Below are positions 34,601-44,533 of a stretch of 64,000 nucleotides of DNA, in pieces. The notes below the pieces were generated by a model. The model was not told the DNA's origin and did not search any database. It worked only from the letters and a program-made list of their open reading frames with translations. Location of the stretch: the NCBI GenBank assembly GCA_030998225.1, contig JAPYXD010000680.1:9920001-9984000 (forward strand), read 5' to 3'. The translations under genes were made by a program, and so were the position numbers. The stretch's first letter is position 1; each line of letters opens with the position of its first letter. The DNA is from Diplolepis rosae (taxonomy: Eukaryota; Arthropoda; Insecta; Hymenoptera; Diplolepididae).

Positions 34601-35555
34601 TGCGCGTGTAATCAAAACGAGACCATTTAATCGTGTGGGCATAGACTATTGCGGCCCATTCTACATAAAAGAGCGAAAATATAGAAACCAAAGAAAACTT
34701 AAAGTCTATGTATCTGTTTTTGTTTGTATGACTATAAAAGCAATTCATATCGAGGTAGTAAGTGATCTGAGCACAGAAGGGTTCCTTGGCGCTTTGCGAC
34801 GTTTTATTTCACGACGTGGCAAACCACAATCTATATATAGTGACAATGCTACGAACTTTCAAGGTGCTAGGAATGAACTAAATGAGTTGCATGCCCTGCA
34901 TAAATCTAAATTATTCCGAGATCAAGTATTCAATTTTTCTAGTAATAATGGTATCGAATTTCATTTTATTCCGCCCTCATCCCCGCACTTTGGAGGGTTA
35001 TGGGAAGCGGGAGTAAAGTCCTATAAACATCATTTTAAAAGAGTTGCTTCAAATGTACTATTTACATTTGAAGAATTTTACACACTTTCTGTCGAAATAG
35101 AATCAATTTTAAATTCAAGACCACTAACTCCAATCTCAGCCGATGTGAATGATTTCTCTGCATTAACTCCAGGACACTTTTTAATAGGTGACACATTAAC
35201 TAATTTGCCTGAACCTGACTTTTTGCCTTTACCCTCGAATAGACTATCAGCCTGGCAATTGATTTCTAAAGTACGTCAAGATTTTTGGAAGAGGTGGAGT
35301 ATTGAATATTTAAATGAGTTAAATATTCGTCAAAAATGGCATGTTAATACAGAGAATCCAAAGGAAGGTATGCTTGTATTAGTAAAGGAAGACAATGTTC
35401 CTTGTATGCGATGGCCTTTAGCGAGGATTCATCAACTTCATCCCGGAAAGGAAGGTGTTGTGAGAAGTGTAACTTTAAAAACAGCTAATAGGTTAATAAA
35501 GAGACCCTTGAGAAAAATCGCGGTTTTACCTATAGACTATGAGAAAAGTGAGTGA
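31665..35555 (+). CDS. pol: BEL/Pao Pol polyprotein
   Basis: Open from directly after the gag TGA; the first in-frame ATG is at 31701, so residue numbers here count from codon 31692. In order: aspartic protease with LLDTCSTANF (catalytic Asp 35); reverse transcriptase with LIADIEKMYRQF (Asp 365) and YVDN (439-442) where many relatives have YVDD; RNase H with GFCDASEKGYGA (Asp 615), a LTIPRLELSGA segment and WTDSEIVLHWL; integrase with an HHCC zinc region (HAGVQTTLYAM to KCINC) and catalytic D985 (VGIDYCGPF), D1051 (YSDNATNF) and E1105 (GGLWEAGVKS); then a DUF5641-like tail (WPLARIHQLHPGK). Length and order fit an intact BEL/Pao Pol. With no own upstream ATG, it is probably made as a Gag-Pol fusion by stop-codon readthrough, unless the TGA is a mutation. 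Confidence 0.95.
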   Translation, partial: PSTEVSEITLKSMTYMPTFQLMTSAIVEVFDIKDNRIRARILLDTCSTANFVTINLVKRLQLPLSRCSFSVGALNDLTTTVNGMVFITFKSVYNEYKRTLNFLVVPNITNLVPNEVILRQHLKIPKNILLADPNFHMPSTVDMLIGAGPSLSLFSIGSINLSQNGNDLYLQKTRLGWIIGGGLDFTKNSKITKTNNCLVTDLKTIIEKFWSVEELSSQSELSQEEIECEAHFKQHVTRDKDGRYVVALPFRSTTKTLGESKQIALKRLGGLQKRFERDIEFRQQYSSVIQEYLELNHMSLINIPQDEESFYLPHHGVIKDSSSTTKLRVVFNASAKSSSGVSLNDVLMVGPTIQDDLFSLIIRYRFHNYVLIADIEKMYRQFLIREEDRKYQKILWWENDKIKEYCLNTVTFGFAPSAFLATRCLQQLVEDEGHDFPLAAKILKRDLYVDNLITGASTCKQAREIYEQMNKLLGRAQLNMRQWASNEPRILEGIKDINLDKDFKINKDYVAKTLGLYWKARNDSFIYSIKKPVIHKGITKRVILSEIAKLFDPLGFIGPIILYSKLIMQELWQSKVTWDESVPSSIHYNWSNFCEQLEAVNNVSIPRKTLIDHTKKIQLHGFCDASEKGYGACLYVRADSDDGRIQCSLLCSKSRVAPLKRLTIPRLELSGALLLTNLFEKVRNSLYIEIDAAIFWTDSEIVLHWLQTNPNTLKTFVSNRVSEIQVKTSINQWRHVRSKDNPADELSRGQLPNKFVKNELWFKGPKWLSQEEDFWPKSEIRANMYTLTESKKLNCLKIDIQTSIFEKFSSFTVLKRVIAFCFRFLPKYRHCKGTLKTTELNHAETVVIRLVQKSSFYKEIENLTKGNTLSKKSKILNLDPFLCENGLLRVGGRLQNSELSFDKQHPILLPRSNFLTDLIIKYYHLHCLHAGVQTTLYAMRQRFWPIDGRNQIKKLIRKCINCFRAKPILANPKMGNLPGARVIKTRPFNRVGIDYCGPFYIKERKYRNQRKLKVYVSVFVCMTIKAIHIEVVSDLSTEGFLGALRRFISRRGKPQSIYSDNATNFQGARNELNELHALHKSKLFRDQVFNFSSNNGIEFHFIPPSSPHFGGLWEAGVKSYKHHFKRVASNVLFTFEEFYTLSVEIESILNSRPLTPISADVNDFSALTPGHFLIGDTLTNLPEPDFLPLPSNRLSAWQLISKVRQDFWKRWSIEYLNELNIRQKWHVNTENPKEGMLVLVKEDNVPCMRWPLARIHQLHPGKEGVVRSVTLKTANRLIKRPLRKIAVLPIDYEKSE

Positions 35556-35575
35556 AGGTTGATCGCGGGACTCTC

Positions 35576-35586
35576 AACGGGGAGTA
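35576..35586 (+). promoter_or_regulatory. polypurine tract region before 3' LTR
   Basis: The bases directly before the 3' LTR read AACGGGGAGTA, a short purine-rich run in the position expected for priming plus-strand synthesis. Exact limits are uncertain. Confidence 0.6.
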
Positions 35587-36072
35587 TGTTAAGAATCAAT
35601 GTATGGCATATGTATGATTATATCCATTTATATAAATTTATGTTCTGAAAAATATTTTATGTTTTCCAATATCTATATGAATCTTACTTTGTATGTTATA
35701 ACATAGCTGGTGGTCTGTTTATCATTTGTTTATGTGAGTCTCTCGAATTATATTTATAATCTCGCTTCTAATGTTTCAGACTAACTGATTAGTTATAGTA
35801 AATATATACTTTTAATGTCTCCTGTTCGCGGTAGTACCGCACAAAGGAGTGCCGAAAGAAATATCAAAGTTTTGTTTCATCCATCCCCACTTGATTTAGC
35901 TTTAGTAATCTCAATCTTGTAACCAGTTGACCACGATTCGTCGTCGAGAAACATTGTTCTTATATTCAATAAATTTATAATAATTCATGTTACTGGATTT
36001 ATTTATGCGAAATAGTGACCCCAACGTATAAAAACGAAAGGGTAGTACCAAGATATTGGTACGCAAAAAACA
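35587..36072 (+). repeat. 3' LTR of BEL/Pao element
   Basis: 486 bases, same ends as the 5' LTR and 484 of 486 identical by direct reading. Followed by the second ATGTC target copy. Confidence 0.97.
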
Positions 36073-36184
36073 ATGTCCATAGTTTATTTTTCAAATAAAT
36101 ATTTCAACTGACTACCAATTTTCAATAAAGAATTTTCTTATCTCGTATTAATTATATTCTGAGCATAAAATAATATTACTAAAA

Positions 36185-37000
36185 ATATGATGAATAAAGA
36201 ATATATGTCTAATAGTAAAGTACATATAGTTAACTAGTAGGACTTAAATGTTCCTTTGTACCCGAAAGTATAATAGATCACTGGTTATCTTGGACAATAA
36301 TAAAAAATTAATTAAAATTAAATTTATTAAACTTTTGTAGACAAATAATTTTACTTCTCAATTTTGTTCGTACATCGTATAATTTGGCCGAAAAATGAAA
36401 TTTTTTATTTTTAAGGTTATTTTTGATGTCGAAGTTCAAAATACAATTCAAGTATAACTCATTCTAAATGTAATGTTTAAATAAAAATGTGTAAATATGT
36501 TTTGGGTAAACAATTTTGCTTTGTAACTTTTTTTGTATCTTGCATAGTTTAACTGAAGAAGAGAACTTGATTTTTGTTTCTCCAAGTTTTTCGAATGTCG
36601 TAACGTTTTTAATATTTATTGGATCGATATATACTATTACAATAAACTAAATAAACAAAGAATCTATAATATTAAAGTACATATAGTGAACTAGCAGGAT
36701 TTAAAATTTATAATTTTTTTAATCTTGAATCTCAAGTGATTTGGAATTTAGCCATTTTAATACAATATTCAAGGGCAATAAGTTGTTATTATTCTATTTG
36801 CATCTGATAATTGTTTAATTAATATTCCGTACCGAAGTTCGGTTTGTTTTTGGTGAAAATGACAAATGAAAATAGCTGGATTTGGAAAAAAATTGTTTTT
36901 GTGGAAATGTTCCTTTGTTCTCGATCAAAGATTTGCCATGACCCGGAAGTATAATAGATCACTGGTTATCTTGGAGAGTACAATTAGGCTGCTCGCACCA
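36185..37000. repeat. internally duplicated AT-rich repeat
   Basis: AAAGTACATATAGT-AACTAG blocks occur at 36218 and 36674, and AAGTATAATAGATCACTGG at 36263 and 36946. The stretch 36301-36649 recurs at 41040-41376 in the same orientation at roughly 85-90 percent identity by eye. Non-coding. Confidence 0.75.
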
Positions 37001-37480
37001 TCCCAACCCTGGAGGACAAATCCCTTTTATCTAGAAGGGAGACAGAGGAGTTTTCTTCGGCCGGCGTGTGTGGGAGTCCGAGAGAGGGACTTAGGAAAAG
37101 AAGAGAGCCCGTGTAGGCAAGGAGAGATAGATTACTCCGCCATTCTTGCAATTTCCCTGTCGTATCGAGGCTCGTAAATTCCCGTTGAAATATGCGAAGG
37201 GGCGCCTGGTGCGGGCAGCACGCTGCTGCTGCTCTCCACTCACCCGCACACTCGTCCACCCTCTACCCACCCTTACTCCATAAGGGTTGGAAGCAAGGGG
37301 TATGTCTACTAGGGAACTGTACAGACTCCCGTATCGCCTCTGGGCGCGAACTCAAACCCTACCAACCTTCCATACTTTCTACCTACCCACCTACCTTCGG
37401 CTTAACTTCTCCACTTTTTTACTTTATAATTCACACGCAAAAAAAAAATGGCATATTTTAATCTGGAATCAGAGCAAATA
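37001..37480. other. GC-richer unique stretch, no gene recognised
   Basis: Composition shifts to about half GC. Overlapping open frames of 64-103 codons occur on both strands with no motif, so none is called. It could include an untranslated exon or regulatory DNA. Confidence 0.35.
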
Positions 37481-37685
37481 GTGCTATTTTCAAGTGGCCT
37501 ATTTTGAACAATCAATTTCACCACCAAAAACGCTTCAGAAAAAGAGGAGTGCCATTGCAAATAGTTAACTTCACGATGTAATTGGATATATGTTGATGAT
37601 ACATTATGAGATTATTAGAATAATCATTAAAGAAGCTTACTATCTTAAAATACTAATGTTTATAATACAACTTAAGATTCAGTTC

Positions 37686-37980
37686 TACACTGTGAAAAAT
37701 TTCTGTATTAAACTTCCATTAAATGTAATAAAAGTTTTTTTCAGTAACGTATATTAAAGTTAAAATACTTTCATCTTAAAAAATACAGGCTTATTTGAAT
37801 TGTAATGCACATGTGTATATATTTTAATAATGTTTGTTAATTTTAATATACTTTGATTGAAAAGTTATTTAATTTAATATGGACGTGTATTAATTTTTCA
37901 TAATATACAAATCTATTAATTTTAATTTATTACTTGTTTATTAAAGTCTATTAGAATTAATAAGACTTTTAACATTGTAT
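37686..37980. mobile_element. CACTGT(TAG)AAATTTCTG repeat copy
   Basis: Starts TACACTGTGAAAAATTTCTG and ends AACATTGTAT. It aligns along its length with 19575-19829. Non-coding. Confidence 0.65.
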
Positions 37981-38148
37981 ACGATTTCCAATAAAATTTC
38001 ATTGCCTGTATGAAAAAAATGATATTACATTTTATTGACGTTTATTAACCAACAATCACACACACAGTCATTTCACTTATTATGAATTATTCTATACAAT
38101 ATACGAATTAAATTATTATGAGTATATGAACAGTTTGTGCAAAATATA

Positions 38149-39156
38149 CACTCAGAAATTTCTGTATTAAGGTTGTACGATCACGAAAATTAGACCTCAG
38201 GCAAAAATAGATAATTTTGCTTTCAAGAATAGCAATATTATTTTTTAAAGGGCTAATTTGAAAGAGGAAAGATTATTTTCCATGAAAAAAAATTGAAACA
38301 CAAAAATAATTTTATTAATAAATTTTATTTTTGCCCAAACTTATTTTTTTATCGCTTCGAGCCAAATTTTAAAAAATGATGCGATTCTAATAAATCACGG
38401 TTCATTTTTTTAGAAAAAAGATTCTCTACAACTTGACCGTTTCATATTTTTGGAATCGAATTAATTATTATCAAATACAGCAATTTGTTTATAAAAATTT
38501 TGTTTTGAAAAATTGTTTTTTTATAATTTCAGCCATTAAAGATTTCATTTTCAAAAATCGGAAACGGTCAAGTTGTAGAGAATCTTTTTCCTAAAAAAAT
38601 GAACCGTGATTTATTAGAATCGCATCATTTTTAAAAATTTGACTCAAAGCGATAAGAAAATAAGTTTGGGCAAAAATAAAATTTATTAATAACATTATTT
38701 TTTTATGTTTCAAATTTTTTTCATTAAAAATAATCTTTTCTCTTTCAAATTAGCCGTTCAATAATAATATTGCTATTCATGAAAGCAAAATTATCTATTT
38801 TTGCCTGAGGTCTAATTTTCGTGATCGTACTACCTAAAAACTTCCATTACATGTAATGGACGTTTTTTTTCAGTAATGTATATTGAAGTTAAAATTATAT
38901 AAAATACGGAACATTCAGGAAAAATTATTGAATGTTCCACATTTTATTCTGAAAAGTTCTGTAAATTTTCCAGAATTCTGCTCTGTAAATGCCTGTATCC
39001 TTATCTCTTGAACAATTTTATAAACCCTACTGAACTATTTTTTTCCGTGCAATATATTAAATTTAATATACCAGTTTATTATTTCACGAATAGTATAGAG
39101 AAATATTAAATTTCATATACAATTTTTTATGAAATTTAATAATATTTTAACAGTGT
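38149..39156. mobile_element. CACTG-type host copy with nested insertions
   Basis: It begins ACACTCAGAAATTTCTGTA, resumes at 38838 with AAACTTCCATTACATG and ends TTTAACAGTGT. The first gap is filled by the foldback element at 38165; a second by a repeat ending CTATTTTTTTCCGTGC at about 39048. The interrupted sequence is clear because the 37686 copy reads GTATTAAACTTCC without the insert. Confidence 0.65.
38165..38837. mobile_element. TTAA-targeting foldback element (diverged)
   Basis: TTAAGGTTGTACGATCACG at the left pairs with CGTGATCGTACTACCTAA at the right; arms of about 300 bases include GACCTCAGGCAAAAATAG and a central GGAAACGGTCAAGTTGTAG block also seen in the 14.7 and 51.9 kb elements. 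It sits at a TTAA of the surrounding repeat. Confidence 0.8.
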
Positions 39157-39300
39157 TTAGTAGCTTCTTCACATGTAGAATTTACCATTTCAAATACTAA
39201 ATTTTACCTCTACGTGAATTCAAGAACTTTTATAATGTGTATTTTCGTTATTCTTATTCAAAATGCTATTGAACACTATACTTATAATTTTTGGAATATT

Positions 39301-40194
39301 CCCAATAAGAAATTTACAACGGGCGCGGTACTGCGCCCGTACTGGCAAGTGCGGGCGCAGTGCTGGCATATGTCGGGGATGATAACGATGTTCTGCGCTG
39401 GTCTGCCAGAGCTGGTCTCGTACTGGTTGTCGGTACTGGCATTTGGTACTGGTGCGGCACTGGCACATGTCGGGCATGAACGATTTTTAAAAAATTTTCT
39501 ATTCATTTGAACACTTCAAAAATAAACTTTGAGTAAAATTTGATGCCAATAAATGTTCAAAATTTGAATCAATATACACTGAGAAAAAAATGTATCCAAC
39601 AAAACTTTTTTTGTTACCCTGATAAAATATTTTGTTGTCCCAACAAAACATTTTGTTTAACCAACAAAATTTGTTTGATATAGCAAAATGTTTTGTTGGC
39701 ACAACAAAAGAATTTTGTTAGCTAAATACTAACCAAATATTTTTGTTGATTTGACAAAACTATTTTCTCAATATATGTTTTCCTATTCAAATTTCCATAC
39801 TTCTTATTAATTTTGTACATTTAAAAATGTTCAGTCAGAGAGATGTTTTCTATTAAGAAGATATAAACATAAAATTCCTACATCAATTTCTTATTTTTCA
39901 ACCAAGAAAAAAAAATACGGAAATGATTTTTCATAAATCCGTTTAAAAACGTCGTTATCATTTTGCATGGTGCCCCTATGGTGCCCGTATTGAGCCGACG
40001 CTTGGCATAACTACGGAAAGTACGGGCTAGCCATCATTCAGTTTATGTGCAATGGGCCTGAGTTATGCCTGAGTTAAGCCAACGCTGCCTGCACTGGTCA
40101 GCCAGCACTGGCCAGCCAGCACTGGCTTGCCATTATACAGGCGCAGTACTGCGCCCGTTGTATATACGGGCGTAAGTGCGAAATTTCCGATTGG
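39301..40194. mobile_element. CCCAATCGGAAATTT-type element, GC-rich subterminal repeats
   Basis: The left end CCCAATAAGAAATTT pairs with the right end AAATTTCCGATTGGG. Just inside both ends are ACGGGCGC and GTACTGCGCCCG, then many copies of ACTGGC or GCCAGT (for example GCACTGGCCAGCCAGCACTG on the right). The left repeat has lost about 19 bases relative to the right. A separate MITE is nested at 39573-39775. Frames reading through the GC-rich part are by-products. Confidence 0.75.
39573..39775. mobile_element. nested MITE made of ACAAAA/TTTTGT motifs
   Basis: Starts ACACTGAGAAAAAAATG and ends near CTATTTTCTCAATAT. Inside, CAACAAAA and TTTTGTTG alternate at least eight times. Non-coding. Confidence 0.6.
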
Positions 40195-41039
40195 GTTACT
40201 ATTCCTGAATAATATTTCGTGGACCGCAGACAAGGCAATTTACATTACTTCAAATCAACACTAAAGAGTGTCATTTTCATTAAGGTATAAACTGTTTACG
40301 AAAATTCTAATTTATGACAGGAAAAGGTGGCATTTGTTACAATTTTAATGAATGGCATTTTTTGATACTCCGCTACGTCAAAATCACAAAGAAATCTAGT
40401 TTATATTACTTAACGCATTTTATTAGTTTATGCAAATAGTTTTTTGAGATATTTATTGGTCAAACATTATAATTTTCATGGTAACTTTAAACAGGCGGCA
40501 AAAATTTTAAATACAAATAGTTTTCTTAACTGTTCTTTTTATTCGGAAGTTATGACTCAATTAGTCATCGATAAGTGGCACACATTTTTAAAAAAACATT
40601 TTTTAAGAATGGGGCAATTTTGGAAGTAAAAATAGTAATTTGTGCCATTTACTCAAACCCTCTTTTTATAGTGTAATGATGGGGAGTTTTCTATCCATGT
40701 CTCGAATTTCCCTGGGTGAAATATATACGATATTAATGATTCGGAAAAAATTGCTCGCATGTTTAAGCACGCGATTCAGCTGTCTCGCTTCGCGTTCGGT
40801 CTTGTATGGTCAACGTGGGCGTTCAAATTTATTTTATGTGATTTAATATTAATGTAAGTTTTATAGTAATGTAAATTATTTCTGATAAAAATATGTTTCA
40901 AATCATATTTCTAGAATTTTTCCAGAAGAACAACTTTCTCTAACTTTTCTTTACACTTCGTATATTTTATTAGTCGAAAAATGGAACTTTCAATTTTTAA
41001 TATTACTTTTCATTTTTGAAATTGAAACTATGCATCTTA
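40195..41039. other. no recognised gene
   Basis: Contains the short block CACTAAAGAGTGT, also near 25930, possibly an old MITE end. Two adjacent frames at 40444-40629 and 40640-40846 have no motif. Confidence 0.4.
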
Positions 41040-41376
41040 TAAAAAATTAATTAAAATTAAATTTATTAAACTTTTTTAGGCAAATAATTTTACTTCTCCA
41101 TTTTGTTCGTACATCGTATAATTTGGCCGAAAAATGGAATTTTTTATTTTCAAGGTTATTTTTTATGTCGAAGTGAAATTCAAGTATAATTTATTGTAAA
41201 TCCAATGTTTCAATAAAAATGTATAAATATTTTTTAGGTAAACAATTTTGCTTTGTAACTTCTTTTGTATCTTACATAGTTTAACTAGAGAATAAAACTT
41301 GATTTTTGTTCAAGTTTTTCGAATGTCGTAATTTTTTAAATTTTTGTTGGATTAAAAATTACTATTACAATAAACT
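41040..41376. repeat. direct repeat of 36301-36649
   Basis: Shares blocks such as CGTATAATTTGGCCGAAAAA, AAACAATTTTGCTTTGTAAC and TTTTTCGAATGTCGTAA in the same order and orientation as the copy flanking the BEL element. Confidence 0.8.
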
Positions 41377-41564
41377 GTAGAGCTCTTTGGAAATTAACGG
41401 CATAATATGAATTTCATAGAGATAAACCGATTTTTCATAGAAATTTTTATCAAGACATTTGCACTAACAGACAAATCTGATAATTTGTATGACGAGTTCC
41501 ATTAATGTTTGCATTGCTATTTCAGTATTTAACATGCAAAAAGATGTCAGTAAATAATACATGC

Positions 41565-41724
41565 CTTAAAACCATGTATCAACCAGACTACGTGATTGTA
41601 ATTGTAATGTTTATTCAAAAATTAATAACAAAAATAGACTTCCCGCACTAAACAAACGTAAATGAAGAATATCTCGTAGAGCGAATTTATTTTAGTTACG
41701 TGGTCTGGTTGTTCTATGGCCATA
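41565..41724. mobile_element. CACGTG-family MITE (short copy 3)
   Basis: TTAAAACCATGTATCAACC with GACTACGTGA at left and ACGTGGTCTGGTTG with CTATGGCC at right. The E-box-like core has decayed to CTACGTGA on the left. Interior shortened. Confidence 0.65.
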
Positions 41725-42517
41725 ATAAAAAATATTATCTAGTGAATCATTACATTATTGATGCTTGAAATGATTTGTTCATAATTCGTGAAGTGGGAAT
41801 AAACGTAATAAAATTCAGATTGCCTTTTAATTTTTGTTCGTGGACCCCGTAATCAAAACCGTAAGGCATTCCTTGCACTGTCTCTTGAGACCTGTATCAT
41901 TACTAACCGATGTAAATGTGAAATTTAACCGCATATAAAATGGGTGTGTAACGTCATGTGCATTTTAAAAAACCAGACCTCTCATTGGATTAACAGCGAG
42001 AATCCCTGGTAACGTCCCCTCTTTTTTCTCTCTTTCTGACTTCCGTTACTCCCAAAGCACGAGTGCAATTAAATCCTGAAACAAGGGTCGAGGGTGTTCA
42101 TCCAAGCTTGAAAGGCTATGAGGGTTCACATCTGTCGGTATTGTCATTCTTACGGTTTGGCAGTCGCTCAAGTAATTTAAAAAAATGCCCTGACACTATT
42201 TTCATACGTAACGAATAAAACTCCAATTCATAAATTATTTTTTAATACTATTTAGTTAATGTTATTAAACTATTCACCTAGAAGTTGCGTTATTTAGTGC
42301 AAATCTCTATACAATTTATACAGATTTCAAATTTTACTATTCACATTGCGAGTTTTACGATTCAAATTAGGAACTTTTTCATTCATGTACTGAGAAAGAA
42401 AATTTAATGGTAAATAGTAGAACTTGCGATGCGTATGGTAACCATATGTAAAATACGGGTAATGATATATATTGTATTGAAATATTCAAAATTATCTCAA
42501 CGTCGAAACAAAACTGT
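41725..42517. other. no recognised gene
   Basis: Mixed DNA at 41820-42170 and AT-rich DNA elsewhere; no motif-bearing open frame or repeat was identified. Confidence 0.4.
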
Positions 42518-42920
42518 AATTCAAAATTTCAAGAATTCGAAACTATTCAAACTCTAAATATCAAAACGACTAAATTGGAACGAAAAGAAAACTCTAAAAT
42601 AAACGATTACGAGAACGCAAGAAAAAAGGCGGAAAGAAAAATGAAAGCGACCTTCCAAAATTTCTTTCTCTTTCTTTAGTCCTCTTTTGTCTTCATTACT
42701 TAATATTTTTTACTAAATTAATTAACTTGATACTAATTAATACTTAATTAACGCTTAATTATTTATTATTAATATTTTGGAAAGTCGCCTTCTTTTTTCT
42801 TTCCTTCTTTTTTGTTGGGTTTTTATAATTGTTTATTTTAGGAATTTGTTTTCATTCAAATTTGGTCGTTTTGATATTTAGAGAGTTTGAATAGTTTCGA
42901 ATTCTTGAAATTTTGAATTA
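42518..42920. mobile_element. palindromic element, TAATTCAAAATTTCAAG ends
   Basis: Left and right arms pair from TAATTCAAAATTTCAAGAAT inward through TTTGAATAGTTTCGAA and ATATCAAAACGAC. A diverged, partial copy is at about 49885-50040. Non-coding. Confidence 0.75.
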
Positions 42921-42984
42921 CCTTATTCTTTATAAATCCGAATAAAAAACACACAGATTTTACCCATTGTTATTATTACCCGAA

Positions 42985-43210
42985 GGTTTGACTGAAGTTT
43001 GTAAAGTTATTTTAAAAAAAATTTTTTTAATCGTTTACTTCTTTCAATAAACGAGAATATAGTGATTTAAAAAAGTTTAAATCGGTCATAAATTATAAAT
43101 TTGTTCCTAGTTTTTTTGATTTAAAACTTTTTGTCAAAAATAAATGATATATTAAATTTTTTTTGTAGAAAAAACTTTGCAAACTTCAGTTAGGTTTATC
43201 CAAAGTCTGA
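42985..43210. repeat. AT-rich inverted repeat
   Basis: TGACTGAAGTTTGTAAAGTT at the left pairs with AACTTTGCAAACTTCAGTTA at the right with about 180 AT-rich bases between. Confidence 0.5.
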
Positions 43211-43611
43211 CATTAGCAGTGTGAAAACCAGTTTTTGATTTTTTAGATGAGAATGTTAAAATAGAATATTGCTTTTTTATGGTAATATTTTTGTGTTAAG
43301 TAAAAAGAAGTCAGGGGTTAAAAATTCGAGTTAGGAAAGTGGCGTGGGACTAGACCTAGAGTTTCAAGGTTTGCCGCGGTCTTTGATCAGAGAAGTTTAC
43401 GTTTTCCGGTTAACCGACTAATTACGAGAGCAGTCCAACCTGTTTTTTATCTCCACTGCTCAAGCTCGCTTCTCTGTAATCAGGTTATAATGACGTCCTT
43501 CTTGTATTGGCGGATTTCTTTCGAAAATTACTTTATCGCGCTTATTCTTTGCTAGGTACTTCCCTCTTTGACAAAGTACCAACTCCATTACCAAAATACT
43601 GTTAAGGTAGT

Positions 43612-44255
43612 TGTGCCAAAAATCATAAGGCTTCTGGAAAAAAAAGTTTTTCTATAATTTTAAGACTTGAAATGATCAGTATCAGTCGTCTCTTATAGAA
43701 AAGAAAACATGGTTTTTTATAAAAAAAATTTAAACTTACAAAAAATAATACTTTTAATAATGTCTTTTTTAATAGAATTTTTTCTTGTTATCGCTTCTTA
43801 CCAATTTTAAAAAATGAAAGGATTCTCATAAATCACGGCTCATTTTTCGGGAAAAATATTCTCTACAATTATACTGTTTCCAATTTTGAATGTAAGTAAA
43901 TAATCTTTAAATATAATTATTCTGTTTTTAAATTTTTCCAACGATTTCAGCCATTAAAAACTTTGTTTTGGTAATTCGAAACAGTAGAGTTGTAGATTTT
44001 TTAACCTGAAAAAAATAAGATATGATTCGTGAAAATACAATATTTTTTACGAAATTTGTTAAAATCGATAGTAAGGAAAAATTCTATTACAGAAAATATT
44101 ATTAAAAGTATTATTTTTGATAAGTTTTAAATTTTTTTTTCATAAAGAGTAATGTTTTCTCATGTATAAGATACGACTGATAATATAATTTCAAGTCTTA
44201 AAATCATAGAAAAACTTTTCCAGAGACCTCATTTTTGGCTTAACAACTACCTCAA
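43612..44255. mobile_element. TTAA foldback element (diverged copy)
   Basis: TTAAGGTAGTTGTGCCAAAA at the left and the complement of TTGAGGTAGTTGTTAAGCC at the right, with long inverted arms. Same family as 14688-15358 and 51861-52535 but with more substitutions and small indels. Confidence 0.75.
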
Positions 44256-44389
44256 TAAATAATAATGTCGTCTTAATAAAATAAATAATTAAAAGTAGTA
44301 TAAGTTGCATTGACCCTCAATTAGAATAAAATGGTACGTTGTTGGAAAAAATTGGCTTTAGGGTCCAAAAATGATTGAGTCGATTCAAT

Positions 44390-44430
44390 CAGATGTTTCG
44401 GCTCGGATCGGAGCCCTCATCAGTGATATT
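44390..44430 (-). ncRNA. hammerhead-ribozyme-like core, arm 1
   Basis: On the minus strand the order is CTGATGAG, then GGCTC-CGATCC-GAGCC forming a perfect 5-bp stem II, then GAAAC. These are the two conserved hammerhead core strands and stem II. Stem I, stem III and the cleavage triplet could not be resolved, so activity is not claimed. Confidence 0.55.
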
Positions 44431-44533
44431 CATTAAAATCTAGAAAATACAAAAAAGGGTGGCGCTAATTTTACATTTTTAGTTATAACTTAAAATGGAA
44501 GATTTCGATATTCGACCAAAATAAAAGGTGTAC

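Larger units (their letters stand above)
29216..36077 (+). mobile_element. complete BEL/Pao LTR retrotransposon
   Basis: The order is ATGTC (29216-29220), 5' LTR, primer site, tandem-repeat leader, gag, pol, purine tract, 3' LTR, ATGTC (36073-36077). The 5-base direct duplication is in the range usual for BEL/Pao. Gag has the DUF1759-type region, and pol runs protease, reverse transcriptase, RNase H, integrase and a C-terminal DUF5641-like segment, which is the BEL/Pao order. LTRs differ at only two of 486 positions, so insertion is recent. Both coding regions are open except for the single TGA separating them. No envelope-like frame follows pol. Confidence 0.97.

Noticed and set aside
35556..35586. 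envelope gene after pol
   Set aside because: Only 31 bases separate the pol stop from the 3' LTR, so no env can be present.
39214..39510. 98-codon frame and its minus-strand shadows
   Set aside because: They read through GC-rich subterminal repeats of a transposon.
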